A stretch of DNA of 64,000 bases from Marinilactibacillus kalidii (GCF_017599325.1 NZ_JAGFVM010000030.1:62001-126000), one strand, 5' to 3'; counted from the stretch's first letter, positions 52,254 through 61,381 are shown. Program-made: numbers and translations. The notes: generated from the sequence alone by a model not told the origin.

Positions 52254-53348
52254 TTATGCATACGTGTAAAGATACTCAGATAAAGCAAGAATCGCCAGCG
52301 ATTGGCCATATGGCATCGTTGTAATCTTAACATTACGGTAATAATCCAAGTCATCTTTAAGCGCTGTACCGATAGAAACTTTTTCTAGCTCGCCTTCTTC
52401 ATTAATGTTATTCAACAGACCTTTAATGGCTTTTTCAGCCATTGGTAGATGGTCTTTTGATAAATAACGTTTACGAACACCTTTCAAAATACCGAAAACG
52501 AATCCTGCTGTGGCTGATGCTTCAAGATAGGAATCCGCTTCGTTGATTAGCGTTGGCCATAGGCCACTCTCATCTTGATACTCGTGTAATGCTTCCACTT
52601 GTCTTCTCAATGTCTCTACTAAAAATTCATAGAAATGATCTCCCGCTTTTAGATTCAGGATATCGATGATTTCTGGAATTGCAATCGTTGCCCAACAGTT
52701 CCCCCGTCCCCATAGGGCTTCTGCGAAGTGATGGTGTCCTTCAAATGTCCAACCGTGATACCATAAACCTGTTTTTCGATCAGATAAATATTTGATGTGT
52801 AATAAGAATTGTTTTTTCGCTTCTTCAACGTAATCTGGACGATCTAATAATAGACCAATTTTAGCTAACGGCAGTACCGTCATCATCAATGTATCTGCCC
52901 ATAACTGATTTGTGTTCGGTGGACCATAGGTCATATGTTGTAGGCCGTTCTCGTCCGTACGTGGCATATCATACATAACCCATTCAGCCCACTGTTCTAA
53001 GTAAGGCTTAAATTCTGTTTTATTTTCTTCTTCATAGATCATGGCCATCGTAAGCAACGGCGCCATTGTATTTACATTTTTTGGAGGAGAGCCTTCCAAT
53101 AATCGTTGCTCAAACCATTCATCTAATATTTCCTTAGCTTGGCTATTTTTTGTCAGTTTATAGTAAGCATGTAATCCATAGAGTCCTACACCTTGAGGCC
53201 AATTCCATACGTGCCAGCTTTTATCATCAATCATCATCCCATCAAGTTCAAATAAGAACTCTCCGTTTACGTCGTTGATATTTGACAGATTGTGCGCTAG
53301 TCGATCAATCTGTTCAACAATAATTTCTTTGTTCAATTCAGTCTGCAT
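52254..53348 (-). CDS. Unsaturated rhamnogalacturonyl/glucuronyl hydrolase, glycoside hydrolase family 105
   Basis: This protein of about 364 residues is a YteR-like (alpha/alpha)6-barrel enzyme, without a signal peptide. It removes unsaturated uronate from lyase products such as unsaturated rhamnogalacturonan or ulvan oligosaccharides. HVWNWPQGVGLYGLHAYY, the catalytic Asp in QLWADTLMMTVLPL, LWYHGWTFEGHHHFAEALWG and GRGNCWATIAIPE are family features. ATG at 53348 has AAGGATGG upstream; the ATG at 53360 has no room for a ribosome site. It follows a sugar-isomerase-like gene by 22 bp. The operon starts next to KdgR-like operators. Confidence 0.93.
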   Translation of the reverse strand: MQTELNKEIIVEQIDRLAHNLSNINDVNGEFLFELDGMMIDDKSWHVWNWPQGVGLYGLHAYYKLTKNSQAKEILDEWFEQRLLEGSPPKNVNTMAPLLTMAMIYEEENKTEFKPYLEQWAEWVMYDMPRTDENGLQHMTYGPPNTNQLWADTLMMTVLPLAKIGLLLDRPDYVEEAKKQFLLHIKYLSDRKTGLWYHGWTFEGHHHFAEALWGRGNCWATIAIPEIIDILNLKAGDHFYEFLVETLRRQVEALHEYQDESGLWPTLINEADSYLEASATAGFVFGILKGVRKRYLSKDHLPMAEKAIKGLLNNINEEGELEKVSIGTALKDDLDYYRNVKITTMPYGQSLAILALSEYLYTYA

Positions 53349-53370
53349 TCTTTTATCCATCCTTTATCTC

Positions 53371-54213
53371 TTATTTTTCAAGTGAATTTAAAAATTTTAT
53401 ACTTTGATCAATATGAGGCTCTTGTGTTTCTTCAAGTAAAATGGGAATCCAAGGTTTTTCACGCTGTAAGGTTTCAATAAGATATGGATAATTCATTTCT
53501 CCTTGACCAACAGGCATGATCTTCAACTCACCATCTTCTACTTTAAAATCTTTTGCATGGATAACGGTTATTTGATCTCCAAACAATTCAAAAGCTTGAT
53601 CAATGATCGCTTGTTGCTTCTCTTCACTCGTATCCTCTGGGTACAGATAATTCACAACATCCAATATGACTTGAAGATTATTGGATTGAATATCCACCAG
53701 TAATCTATGCATCATCTTTGGTGAATAGATTGGATGATTGATGCCCCCTTCTACTGCAATAATCACACCAAACTTTTCAGCTTCTGCTACAAGTTCTTTC
53801 ATACTAGTCAATACTTTTTGATAAGCGTCTTCCGTATAATTTTCTGTTGTGAACTGTATTTCAGGAAATACACCACCCGTTTCAGAAGCAACTGTTGCTG
53901 CATTAAAATCACTAGCATATCGTATATGTGTCTTAAAGAAATCTAGTGCTTTCCGTCTTTCTTCTTCATCTGGATGAATCATATTGATATAACATCCCAG
54001 CACCATAATATCGATTTGCTTACTGGAAAAGATTTGACCGATTTTTCTAGCTAATCCAACATTGAACATACTTTTTGTCAGCATTACTTCTTTAAAGGAT
54101 TTTAGTAAGGCCAATTGAATAGAGTCGATTGACTTATTCGCTAATGTGTCCGCTAATTCTTCAAGTGATTCATTTTCAATATCATGGGCTCTTATCCCAA
54201 TATTCAATGACAT
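53371..54213 (-). CDS. Sugar phosphate isomerase/epimerase, xylose-isomerase-like TIM barrel
   Basis: This 280-residue protein is of the AP-endonuclease-2/IolE-like TIM-barrel superfamily. It has IQLALLKSFKEVM, VLGCYINMIHPDEEERRKA, VASETGGVFPE and IIAVEGGINHPIYSPKM. LQVILDVVNYLYPED, VIHAKDFKVEDGELKIMPVG and PWIPILLEET carry the usual metal-binding Glu, Asp, His and Glu. The substrate is not known. Co-transcription with GH105 and the KdgR-like control region imply a step on the released sugar, for example an epimerisation of a uronate or its keto form. Confidence 0.82.
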   Translation of the reverse strand: MSLNIGIRAHDIENESLEELADTLANKSIDSIQLALLKSFKEVMLTKSMFNVGLARKIGQIFSSKQIDIMVLGCYINMIHPDEEERRKALDFFKTHIRYASDFNAATVASETGGVFPEIQFTTENYTEDAYQKVLTSMKELVAEAEKFGVIIAVEGGINHPIYSPKMMHRLLVDIQSNNLQVILDVVNYLYPEDTSEEKQQAIIDQAFELFGDQITVIHAKDFKVEDGELKIMPVGQGEMNYPYLIETLQREKPWIPILLEETQEPHIDQSIKFLNSLEK

Positions 54214-54276
54214 GCTTCATAGCACCCTTTCTTTTTTGTGAAATCATTAACAATATTATAAAGCAGATTCACTTCC

Positions 54277-54313
54277 TTTTCTATATAGATAAAACAATTT
54301 CTTTATAGGAAAA
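54277..54313. promoter_or_regulatory. Tandem KdgR-like operators upstream of the isomerase-GH105 operon
   Basis: TTTTCTATATAGATAAAA (54277-54294) and TTTCTTTATAGGAAAA (54298-54313) are imperfect palindromes of the same design as those upstream of kduI. They lie around the presumed -35 region of the minus-strand operon, whose -10 is TATAAT at 54254-54259. Confidence 0.6.
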
Positions 54314-54344
54314 TTTAAAATTCAAAAACATTTCAAAATTACTA

Positions 54345-54417
54345 TTGTAGTCGAAAAATCATTCTGCTATAATAAACCAAATTTCTTATTTAGAAAATAA
54401 ATTAACTATATAGAAAA
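54345..54417 (+). promoter_or_regulatory. Promoter and autoregulatory operators of the IclR gene
   Basis: TTGTAG (54345-54350) and TATAAT (54368-54373) are 17 bp apart. TTTCTTATTTAGAAAA (54382-54397) and a half-site CTATATAGAAAA (54406-54417) follow within the transcript start region. That location suits autorepression by the IclR protein. Confidence 0.65.
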
Positions 54418-54440
54418 CCTCGGAGAAGGAGTCATTAAAA

Positions 54441-55199
54441 ATGGTTCAAAAACAAGCTTACGGAAGTGTTTTACTGAAAGCAGATGATATTCTAGAATTT
54501 TTATCTAGTGATGATAGCCAACATAGGCTGAGTGAAATCGCCCGTCAAACTGGACTAACACCCCCTACTGCTTCAAAAATCTTGAATACATTATTACTGA
54601 TTGGTTACGTACAAAAGGATCCAGATACCAAATTATTTAGCTTAGGACCTCGCTTACTGAAGTACGCGAATAAAAGTTTACATCAATTGAGCATCAAACG
54701 AATCGCCCAACCGTACTTGGAAGATTTACAAAGAGCGACAGATGAAACCGTTCATTTAGGGCTTCATGAGTTTGGCTATATCAAATACATCACAAAAATT
54801 GCTAGTAAGAAGCCTGTCTCCTTATATAGTGAAATCGGTAAGTCAATTCCGCTATATTGTTCTGCGATGGGTAAAGCTGTTCTAGCGGATTTGGAAGATG
54901 ACGATATCGCCTATTACATTGAGAAAAACGAATTGATTCCCAAAACAGAAAATACAATCGTTACAGCTGAAAGACTCTTTGATGAAGTCAATCAAGCACG
55001 CATTGATGGTTTTGCTTTCGATAATGGTGAACATGATTTAGATGTATTCTGTATCGGCTCTAGTATCACAGTGGGTAAGACGAATTATGGTGCAATCAGC
55101 ATCAGTTTACCTAAGTATCGCCTCTCTGAAGAAGTACTGGACTCATTAAAAAGTAATCTTTTACTCTATAAAAAAAAAATCGTAGAATCTCTTCGTTAA
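54441..55199 (+). CDS. kdgR: IclR-family regulator, probable KdgR
   Basis: This 252-residue regulator has an N-terminal winged helix (about 10-75) with HRLSEIARQTGLTPPTASKIL, and a C-terminal IclR effector domain (about 85-250). The latter contains ETVHLGLHEFGYIKYI, SEIGKSIPLYCSAMGKAVLA and FCIGSSITVGKTNYGAISIS. In other bacteria KdgR, of the same family, senses KDG or related uronate intermediates. The symbol is inferred from the next genes, kduD-kduI, and from shared TTTCYTAT-type palindromes. It probably represses itself, GH105 and kduID. It converges on kduD across a shared terminator. Confidence 0.85.
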   Translation: MVQKQAYGSVLLKADDILEFLSSDDSQHRLSEIARQTGLTPPTASKILNTLLLIGYVQKDPDTKLFSLGPRLLKYANKSLHQLSIKRIAQPYLEDLQRATDETVHLGLHEFGYIKYITKIASKKPVSLYSEIGKSIPLYCSAMGKAVLADLEDDDIAYYIEKNELIPKTENTIVTAERLFDEVNQARIDGFAFDNGEHDLDVFCIGSSITVGKTNYGAISISLPKYRLSEEVLDSLKSNLLLYKKKIVESLR

Positions 55200-55205
55200 G
55201 AAACG

Positions 55206-55243
55206 ATAGCTACCAAGTCCGATGACTTGGTAGCTATTTTTTG
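55206..55243. terminator. Bidirectional terminator between kdgR-like gene and kduD
   Basis: ATAGCTACCAAGTC pairs perfectly with GACTTGGTAGCTAT around CGAT, with a T run on the plus strand. Confidence 0.92.
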
Positions 55244-55249
55244 TATTTG

Positions 55250-56032
55250 TTACCTTGTCAACCATCCACCATCAACAGCCAGTACATGACCATTAACATA
55301 ATCTGATGCTGGACTTGCCAAGAAGACGACCGTTCCCATTAACTCAGATGGATCGCCCCATCTTGCTGCTGGAATACGATCAACGATTTCTTTATTTCGT
55401 TTCTCATCTGCTCTAATGGGCGCTGTGTTAGCAGATACAAAATAACCAGGCGCAATCGCATTGACCGTTACATTATGTTCAGCTAATTCATTTGCAAAAG
55501 CTCTTGTCAAACCCTGAACAGCATGTTTACTTGCTGTGTAAGAAGGGACAAATTTTCCGCCTTGGAATGACAACATTGAAGCAATATTGATGATTTTTCC
55601 ATAACCTTGTGAAACCATATGTTTCGCAACTCGTTGACTCAAGTAGTAAACAGAGTTTTGATTGATATCGATTACTGCTTGCCAATCTTCATCTTTATAC
55701 TCTAGTAATGGTGCACGTCTAATTGCACCAGCATTGTTCACTAAAATATCAATCTTACCGAATAATTCAACCGTTTTTTCAACCATCGCTTCCATTTGAT
55801 CGATTTTTGTTAAATCGGCTTGATAAAATTCTAATCTCACACCAGTCGGCTCTACGAGAGATGTCACTTCCTCAACATTATTATCAAAGGTTGCGACCAT
55901 CACATCAGCACCAGCTTTTGCCAACGCAACGACATAGCCCATACCTAAACCAGTATTTCCACCTGTAACAAGTGCAACTTTACCTTTTAACGAAAACATA
56001 TCTAAAGAAAAATCTTTTAAATGATCTGACAT
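55250..56032 (-). CDS. kduD: 2-dehydro-3-deoxy-D-gluconate 5-dehydrogenase
   Basis: This 260-residue SDR enzyme reduces 5-dehydro form (DK-II, 2,5-diketo-3-deoxygluconate) to KDG with NAD(P)H. TGGNTGLGMGYVVALAKAGAD, NNAGAIRRAPLLE, SYTASKHAVQGLTRAFANELA and NAIAPGYFVSANTAP are KduD signatures. It follows kduI by 24 bp. KDG kinase and KDPG aldolase genes, the next steps, are not in the window. The length equals that of known KduD (about 253-260). Confidence 0.94.
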   Translation of the reverse strand: MSDHLKDFSLDMFSLKGKVALVTGGNTGLGMGYVVALAKAGADVMVATFDNNVEEVTSLVEPTGVRLEFYQADLTKIDQMEAMVEKTVELFGKIDILVNNAGAIRRAPLLEYKDEDWQAVIDINQNSVYYLSQRVAKHMVSQGYGKIINIASMLSFQGGKFVPSYTASKHAVQGLTRAFANELAEHNVTVNAIAPGYFVSANTAPIRADEKRNKEIVDRIPAARWGDPSELMGTVVFLASPASDYVNGHVLAVDGGWLTR

Positions 56033-56056
56033 TTTCTATTCCTCCTGTATGAATGA

Positions 56057-56887
56057 TTATTTTAAGTCTGCCATGTCTACGTGATCCATATCATCATATG
56101 TGATGTTCTCGCCACACATTGCCCAGATAAACGTATAGTCTGCTGTTGCAACACCACAGTGAATTGACCAGCTCGGTGAAATCGCAGCTTGCTCATTTGC
56201 CATGACTAAATGACGAGTTTCATCCGGCTCACCCATAAAATGGAAAGCTCTCGTATTTTCATCCATGTTGAAGTATAGATAGACTTCCATACGACGATCA
56301 TGTGTATGTGCAGGCATCGTATTCCATGTACTACCTGGTTCTAGAATCGTATAGCCCATCTGTAACTGACAACTTTCACAGTTATTTGGATGAACATATT
56401 GATAAATTTTACGCTCATTCAATGTGCTTTGTTCACCTTTTTCAAGAGGGTTCATCGTATTAATATCTAATTTTACTGTTGGATAAACTTTATGTGCCGG
56501 CGTTGAAACAACATAGAATTTTGCCGGTTTGTTTGGATCTACAGAGTCAAACGTTAATTCTTTCGTCTCTTTCCCAACATAGAAGCCATCGCGATTATTG
56601 ACATCATGTGTTTCGCCATCAATGACAACTTTGCCGTCGCCACCAATATTGATCAAGCCAAGCTCTCTACGTTCTAGGAAATATTCTACTCCTAGTTCTT
56701 TATCTAGCGTAATAGATAACGTTTTACCAGTTGGAACCACACCACCAAAGATCATACGGTCATGATGGGTATAAGTTAAAGTAACTTCACCTGGAACAAA
56801 TAGTTTTTCAACCATGAACTGCTTACGCAATTCATCAGTCGTTAGTCTTTTAACGTCGTTAGGGCCAGTAGCATATCTTGTTTCCAT
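56057..56887 (-). CDS. kduI: 5-dehydro-4-deoxy-D-glucuronate isomerase
   Basis: This 276-residue zinc-dependent cupin isomerase converts 5-dehydro-4-deoxyglucuronate, released by GH88 or GH105, to the 2,5-diketo acid used by KduD. METRYATGPNDVKRL is the family N-terminus. The metal ligands are in MPAHTHDRRMEVYLYF (two His and a Glu) and in SIHCGVATADYTFIWAM. LERRELGLINIGG is also typical. It is the first gene of kduI-kduD, with a strong promoter carrying KdgR-like and cre-like sites. Confidence 0.97.
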   Translation of the reverse strand: METRYATGPNDVKRLTTDELRKQFMVEKLFVPGEVTLTYTHHDRMIFGGVVPTGKTLSITLDKELGVEYFLERRELGLINIGGDGKVVIDGETHDVNNRDGFYVGKETKELTFDSVDPNKPAKFYVVSTPAHKVYPTVKLDINTMNPLEKGEQSTLNERKIYQYVHPNNCESCQLQMGYTILEPGSTWNTMPAHTHDRRMEVYLYFNMDENTRAFHFMGEPDETRHLVMANEQAAISPSWSIHCGVATADYTFIWAMCGENITYDDMDHVDMADLK

Positions 56888-56911
56888 TTATACATTCCTC
56901 CTGTAATCTGA

Positions 56912-57026
56912 TATTTCCTATTTGGAAATAAGTTTTTCTTATAAGAAACTATATTCAAAGTATAGTAAAGCGATTTCCTTATTGCAAGTGTTTTCTTTTA
57001 GAAAAATCAATTTCCATATAAGAAAT
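56912..57026 (-). promoter_or_regulatory. kduI promoter with four KdgR-like palindromes and a cre-like site
   Basis: On the minus strand TTGCAA (56982-56987) and TATACT (56959-56964) are 17 bp apart. Palindromes lie at 56912-56930 (TATTTCCTATTTGGAAATA), 56935-56948 (TTTCTTATAAGAAA, perfect), 56991-57006 (TTTTCTTTTAGAAAAA) and 57011-57026. GTAAAGCGATTTCC (56965-56978) in the spacer resembles cre. Operators on both sides of the promoter suggest looping or cooperative repression by the IclR protein. Confidence 0.68.
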
Positions 57027-57071
57027 AAAAAACGTAGAAGATCCAGAATTGTTTCTGAATGCTCTACGTTT
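57025..57071 (-). terminator. Terminator of the ROK/EEP gene pair
   Basis: On the minus strand AAACGTAGA pairs with TCTACGTTT, with an inner CAGAA/TTCTG stem, followed by TTTTATT. Confidence 0.82.
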
Positions 57072-57084
57072 CGATTGCTTTTTA

Positions 57085-57960
57085 TTATGCTTGTTTAAGT
57101 TTAAAATTATAAACTGCGCCTATCAAGTTTGCATCATTTTTAAACATACAAACGTCTAATAGTGGCTTAAAGATATCAAGTTCTAATTCTTCCATTAGGA
57201 TCGCTATCTCTGAATTTAACTTCTCTAGCAAGTCTGGTCTACTAGACACGCCTCCACCGATAAGAATGACTTCAGGGTCAAAGGCATAAGTAAGATTAAA
57301 TAGTCCAATAGATAAGTATCTATAAAACTTCTTAACTTCTTCAATAGCGACATCATCACCACGTTCAGCTAAGTCAAACACTGTTCGACCATCTATCGGC
57401 ATGGCTGTCATATCCATTCGCTCATTGTATCTCTTAGCCAAAGCAACAGTCGTACCTAACTGACTGAACGTTTCTTTCTCATTCAACAACATGATACCGA
57501 ATTCTCCACCGAATAAATGCGCACCACGTTGAACTTTTTTTTCCACGATTACAGATCCACCGATACCTGTTCCAATCACAACAAATAACACATTCTGCTT
57601 CTCTTTAGCTGCGCCTTTCCAAACTTCTGCTAAAGCTGAGCAATTTGCATCATTTTCTATCGAAACGGGCAAAGAAAACAGTGTTTCTAGTTCATCATAT
57701 ATCGGAAAATGATGTAGATAAGGTAGCGCACTGATTCCTTCGATTGTACGCGCTACTTGATTTACAGCACCTGGAGAAGAAATCGCTATACCATCTAACT
57801 CGTATTGTTGCACGAATGTATCTTTAATAGTGAACATAACATTTTTCATTTCTTCCCAAGTAGACGGTGATTCAAAACTACTTTTTTCCACGAGTTCCTC
57901 TTTTTCCCAGATAGCATATTTCACAGATGTACCGCCAATATCGAATACCAATAAAGCCAT
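57085..57960 (-). CDS. ROK-family sugar kinase, BglK-like
   Basis: This 291-residue kinase has the ATP-binding motif DIGGTSVKYAIWEK and the Asp of ENDANCSALAEVW. It also has VIGTGIGGSVIVEK, and GGGVSSRPDLLEKL near the end. The zinc motif CxCGxxGC of classical ROK proteins is missing (GGEFGIMLLNEKETF there), as in beta-glucoside kinase BglK and related enzymes. No helix-turn-helix is present, so it is not a repressor. The sugar is unknown: glucose, a beta-glucoside or an amino sugar are options. It follows the EEP-family gene by about 60 bp. Confidence 0.85.
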   Translation of the reverse strand: MALLVFDIGGTSVKYAIWEKEELVEKSSFESPSTWEEMKNVMFTIKDTFVQQYELDGIAISSPGAVNQVARTIEGISALPYLHHFPIYDELETLFSLPVSIENDANCSALAEVWKGAAKEKQNVLFVVIGTGIGGSVIVEKKVQRGAHLFGGEFGIMLLNEKETFSQLGTTVALAKRYNERMDMTAMPIDGRTVFDLAERGDDVAIEEVKKFYRYLSIGLFNLTYAFDPEVILIGGGVSSRPDLLEKLNSEIAILMEELELDIFKPLLDVCMFKNDANLIGAVYNFKLKQA

Positions 57961-58020
57961 TTATCATCATCCTACTTTCTTTTTTTATCTTGAAATTAAA
58001 TATTCTTTATATTTTTCCTC

Positions 58021-58788
58021 TTAAATCTGCAACTCCGCTAAAAGAGGATAATGATCTGAAGGAAGCAGGCCTTCTAGCCCAGTTTGAATCACAACGGTAG
58101 AAAGAAATGAAACGTTTTGATTCGAAAAAATGTGATCGATTTTCTGGTTAAAAGAGACTTCACCATAATTATGAAAAGTATCATAAATCACACCTTCGTC
58201 ATCACTATAATGCTTGATTTTTTTATCAGCGATTAGCTGCTCAAGAGCTTCTTCCTCAAGGGTTGCGTTAAAATCACCAAGTAAAATGGATGGATTATTT
58301 TCTTCTAATAGGGTTTCTTTGATTATTTCGATACTCTTTTCTCTAGCTTGCTTTCCGTCATTATCCAAATGTGTATTATAAATGGTCAATTCTTGAGAAG
58401 GATTTGCTAGTAGTCTTAAGGTTAGACTCGCGCAAATTCTTGGATAAGTGGCATCCCAGCCAATAGATCCTAAAAGATGTGGTGTCTTTGATAATGCAAA
58501 GGAACACGACTGAACGATTGAGAGCTTAGAGGATTTCACTAAAATAGCACATTGTTCAGCTTCAGGTTCTAATGTTCTTGGAAAAGTTTGAAGTAGATAG
58601 GCTTCTCCTAATCGTTCTATAAGTTCATTTAACATGGCTTGTGTGCCTTCTTGTGTCGCTATAATATCTGGAGCAGCTGTTTGAATAAGCTCCACAATAC
58701 CGGCTTTTCTATTATGAAAAGACCTAACATCTCGACTATCCACACTATCTACCCATAAATTAAATGTCATAACTTTGACGATGGCCAT
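58021..58788 (-). CDS. Endonuclease/exonuclease/phosphatase-family hydrolase
   Basis: This 255-residue protein has the EEP fold. It shows MTFNLWVD, IATQEGTQAM (metal Glu), TIYNTHLDNDGK, ILLGDFNAT (Asp and Asn), IDHIFSN and a terminal SDHYPLLAEL with the catalytic Asp-His pair. It lacks a signal peptide. Members hydrolyse phosphodiesters or sugar and lipid phosphates. The substrate cannot be told. GGGAGA precedes the ATG. Its position before the ROK kinase may hint at sugar phosphate metabolism, but that is weak. Confidence 0.85.
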   Translation of the reverse strand: MAIVKVMTFNLWVDSVDSRDVRSFHNRKAGIVELIQTAAPDIIATQEGTQAMLNELIERLGEAYLLQTFPRTLEPEAEQCAILVKSSKLSIVQSCSFALSKTPHLLGSIGWDATYPRICASLTLRLLANPSQELTIYNTHLDNDGKQAREKSIEIIKETLLEENNPSILLGDFNATLEEEALEQLIADKKIKHYSDDEGVIYDTFHNYGEVSFNQKIDHIFSNQNVSFLSTVVIQTGLEGLLPSDHYPLLAELQI

Positions 58789-58890
58789 AAAATCTCCCTT
58801 TCATAAAACGCAAAACAAAGTGTAACCGTTATCTTCAGCCATTCTACCATATATGCTCACAAGTTTTGAGTCTTTCTTTTTAGTAACAAC

Positions 58891-58926
58891 ATAAATAGCC
58901 TCAGCTAAGTTAGCGAGGCTATTTAT
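58891..58926 (-). terminator. Terminator of the GH35 gene
   Basis: On the minus strand ATAAATAGCCTCGC pairs with GCTGAGGCTATTTAT around TAACTTA. The stem is strong but the T tail is short. Confidence 0.75.
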
Positions 58927-58940
58927 CAATCTAACAGTAT

Positions 58941-60680
58941 TTAATAAGGCGGTTGGTCTGTTAATTCAATCGTATCTTTAACCGTTCCTTCAGTCTCAAA
59001 GATAACGATTTCGTTTTTACCTGTTTTTAAAAGAGGCCCTGGTAAATACAATTTAAATTGAGGACCAACTTCCCAAAATCGTCCTAGATTGAATCCATTG
59101 ATGAAGACGACACCTTTACCCCATCCAGTCATATCAATAAATGTATCTTTTGATTCTTCAACAACTAATTCAAATTGACTAAAACTAGGTTCACCTTCAA
59201 CATAATCATATGAGTAGTCTACTTTATCAATATTATCTAGCGGAAGACCGAAGTGCTTCCAACCATTTCGAAAGGCACCGTTAACTAACACACCATCAAC
59301 GATTCCTTTTTGCTGATGGATCATGTTTTTACCATAATTAACGCGACCCATGTTTTCGACTAAGAGACTCAATTCATTTTCATCATCAGTCAACTCAAAA
59401 GAAACTTTCTGTCCAAGTTCTCGATCATACTGCGTCAATTCATGCTGGCGATTAATATAAACTTTCGCTCGATCATTCGCTTTAACTAATTCAAACTCTT
59501 CAATCTTACGTTTCTTGCCTAAATCATTTTGATAGAGCACGTAACCAAAGTTTTGATCTAAATCTTCCATAGATAGAGTAGACATATCAGAAACGACATC
59601 AGCCAAATTACTCAGATTATCGAATAAGCTTGTTCTCGAATGAATTGACAGTTGCCCATAAGCTTTCTTTTCAACTGTTACCGGTATTGTTGGGATATTA
59701 TAATCAACATGCTTTTCTATTACTGATCTAAAGGCTTTATACTTCTCAGTTACATCGCCCCACTCCGTGATGGGTGCATCGTAATCATAAGAAGTAATAT
59801 CAGGTGTCAGTTCATCGTAGTAGTTAGAACCATTTGTAAAGCCAAAATTAGTACCGCCATGTATCATATAAAAGTTGATATGTCCTACTGAAAGAATCGC
59901 ATCAATTTCATCAACTTGTTCTTCGTAGGCTGTATGTTTATACTCATCATCCCCCCATGCTGTAAACCAGCCGTTCCAGAATTCCATGACCATTAAAGGA
60001 GACTCTTTATCATGAAACGCTTTCAATTTACCGAAATGTTCTTTGCTTCCAGAACCAAAATTAGCTGTCGGTAAAGCTACCTCTGGGAGGGTACCATTCT
60101 CGAGCATATCCATCCATGTTCCATCACTGGTGACTAACGGCACATCAACACCATATTTTATCATCATATCAGCCAATGCCTTCAAGTACTTTTTATCATT
60201 ACCATAGCTACCATATTCATTCTCGATTTGCATCATGATAATCGGACCTGATTTTGTTATCTGCAAATCATCAATTTCTTTTAATAAATGTTGATAGTAA
60301 CGATCTACTTTTTCAATGAAGGGTTGATAATAGGTCCTGAATTTCATATTTCTGTCTTTTAAAAGCCATGCGGGCAAGCCGCCAAATTCCCATTCCGCAC
60401 AAATATAGGGTGCTGGTCTTACAATGACATATAACCCTAATGATTGTGCTGTTTCGATATACTTTTTAATATCATACATATCTTCGAAATTGTACTGACC
60501 TTCCTTAGGTTCATGCATATTCCAAGGGACATAAGTCTCTACCGTATTACAACCCATCGCTTTCAATTTAGATAATCGATCTTCCCAGTACTCGGGTACG
60601 ATTCTAAAGTAATGTAACGCTCCGGATACTATTTTAATTGGACTACCATTTAGATAAAATGTTTCTTTGATTTCAAACAA
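58941..60680 (-). CDS. Beta-galactosidase, glycoside hydrolase family 35
   Basis: This 579-residue enzyme removes beta-linked galactose from glycans and lacks a signal peptide. SGALHYFRIVPEYWEDRL is the family N-terminus. MQIENEYGSYG has the acid/base Glu155, and LMVMEFWNGWF has the nucleophile Glu233. GGTNFGFTNGSNY is a further signature. C-terminal beta-domains (about 390-579) end with WGKGVVFINGFNLGRFW. It starts with TTG, with GGTGG upstream. It is monocistronic, with AGTAAAT-type repeats upstream like those of lacZ. The substrate may be a galactoside side chain. Confidence 0.93.
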   Translation of the reverse strand: MFEIKETFYLNGSPIKIVSGALHYFRIVPEYWEDRLSKLKAMGCNTVETYVPWNMHEPKEGQYNFEDMYDIKKYIETAQSLGLYVIVRPAPYICAEWEFGGLPAWLLKDRNMKFRTYYQPFIEKVDRYYQHLLKEIDDLQITKSGPIIMMQIENEYGSYGNDKKYLKALADMMIKYGVDVPLVTSDGTWMDMLENGTLPEVALPTANFGSGSKEHFGKLKAFHDKESPLMVMEFWNGWFTAWGDDEYKHTAYEEQVDEIDAILSVGHINFYMIHGGTNFGFTNGSNYYDELTPDITSYDYDAPITEWGDVTEKYKAFRSVIEKHVDYNIPTIPVTVEKKAYGQLSIHSRTSLFDNLSNLADVVSDMSTLSMEDLDQNFGYVLYQNDLGKKRKIEEFELVKANDRAKVYINRQHELTQYDRELGQKVSFELTDDENELSLLVENMGRVNYGKNMIHQQKGIVDGVLVNGAFRNGWKHFGLPLDNIDKVDYSYDYVEGEPSFSQFELVVEESKDTFIDMTGWGKGVVFINGFNLGRFWEVGPQFKLYLPGPLLKTGKNEIVIFETEGTVKDTIELTDQPPY

Positions 60681-61033
60681 AATTTGCCACCACCTTGGTT
60701 ATTTAATAACTTTTAAAAAGAAAGGCCTTACAACCTATCTTAAATTATGTCATGACTGAGCGAATAAGGCAAACATTATTTAGTAAATTTTCTTTAATTA
60801 AGTAAAAAAAACAATGAACTGATTACCTTTTACTGATCAAAAAAAGTAATTTCAAATTGATATAACTACCTTTTTATCATTTTTTATTTTAGTATAAATC
60901 TTTTAAAAGTAAACTTTCAATCTTTATACGAGATTCTAACGTTAGTAGTATTTGCATTGTCATTTCAACTATGTTAGTTTGAATAGACTAAGCTTTAATA
61001 ATTAATCAATTATTTTGTTAGTGAGGTGAACGC
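60681..61033. other. Gene-free stretch upstream of GH35
   Basis: These 353 bp between divergent genes are AT-rich. The plus strand has TTTAGTAAATTTTC (about 60780) and TTAAGTAAAA (about 60799), which resemble the repeats upstream of lacZ. No further gene is visible. A promoter for the plus-strand gene may use TAATAAT near 60998. Confidence 0.45.
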
Positions 61034-61381
61034 TTGTTTAAAAAGCTTTTTCAATACATACTATGGCAAGGTATTACGCCACCCAAAACCACTGGTACTA
61101 AAATTTTTCTCGTGGTATATTGGATTTTTATTTTATTTATTAGCTTCTTTCCTTTAGGATTCATTTATCTATTAGACTTTAATATAATCTATAAGTTGCC
61201 TTTGATGGCTTATTTAGCAATCAGTCTCTTACTCACTGGTGCGGCTCAAGAAATTGCAATGTTAGAAAGCAAGACTTTCTCCGGTAGAGGATGCTTTATG
61301 CTGTCGATAAAGTATGCCTTTCCTTTCTACTTATTGTATGTTTTATATTTCTTGAATCATCAATATAAGTTTAAAGCATAA
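61034..61381 (+). CDS. Small membrane protein of unknown function
   Basis: This protein of about 115 residues starts at TTG 61034 with GTGAGGTGA upstream. Three hydrophobic segments can be seen: IFLVVYWIFILFISFFPLGF, a second around LMAYLAISLLLTGAA, and a third around FPFYLLYVLYFL. A polar, Lys- and Gln-rich N-terminus precedes them. I do not recognise a family. It faces the convergent lipoprotein gene. Confidence 0.6.
   Translation: MFKKLFQYILWQGITPPKTTGTKIFLVVYWIFILFISFFPLGFIYLLDFNIIYKLPLMAYLAISLLLTGAAQEIAMLESKTFSGRGCFMLSIKYAFPFYLLYVLYFLNHQYKFKA

Noticed and set aside
58021-58788. EEP protein as a DNA repair exonuclease (ExoA/XthA)
   Set aside because: The sequence around IATQEG and the shorter, divergent ends fit the broad EEP hydrolase group better than AP endonucleases, so no specific DNA role was assigned.
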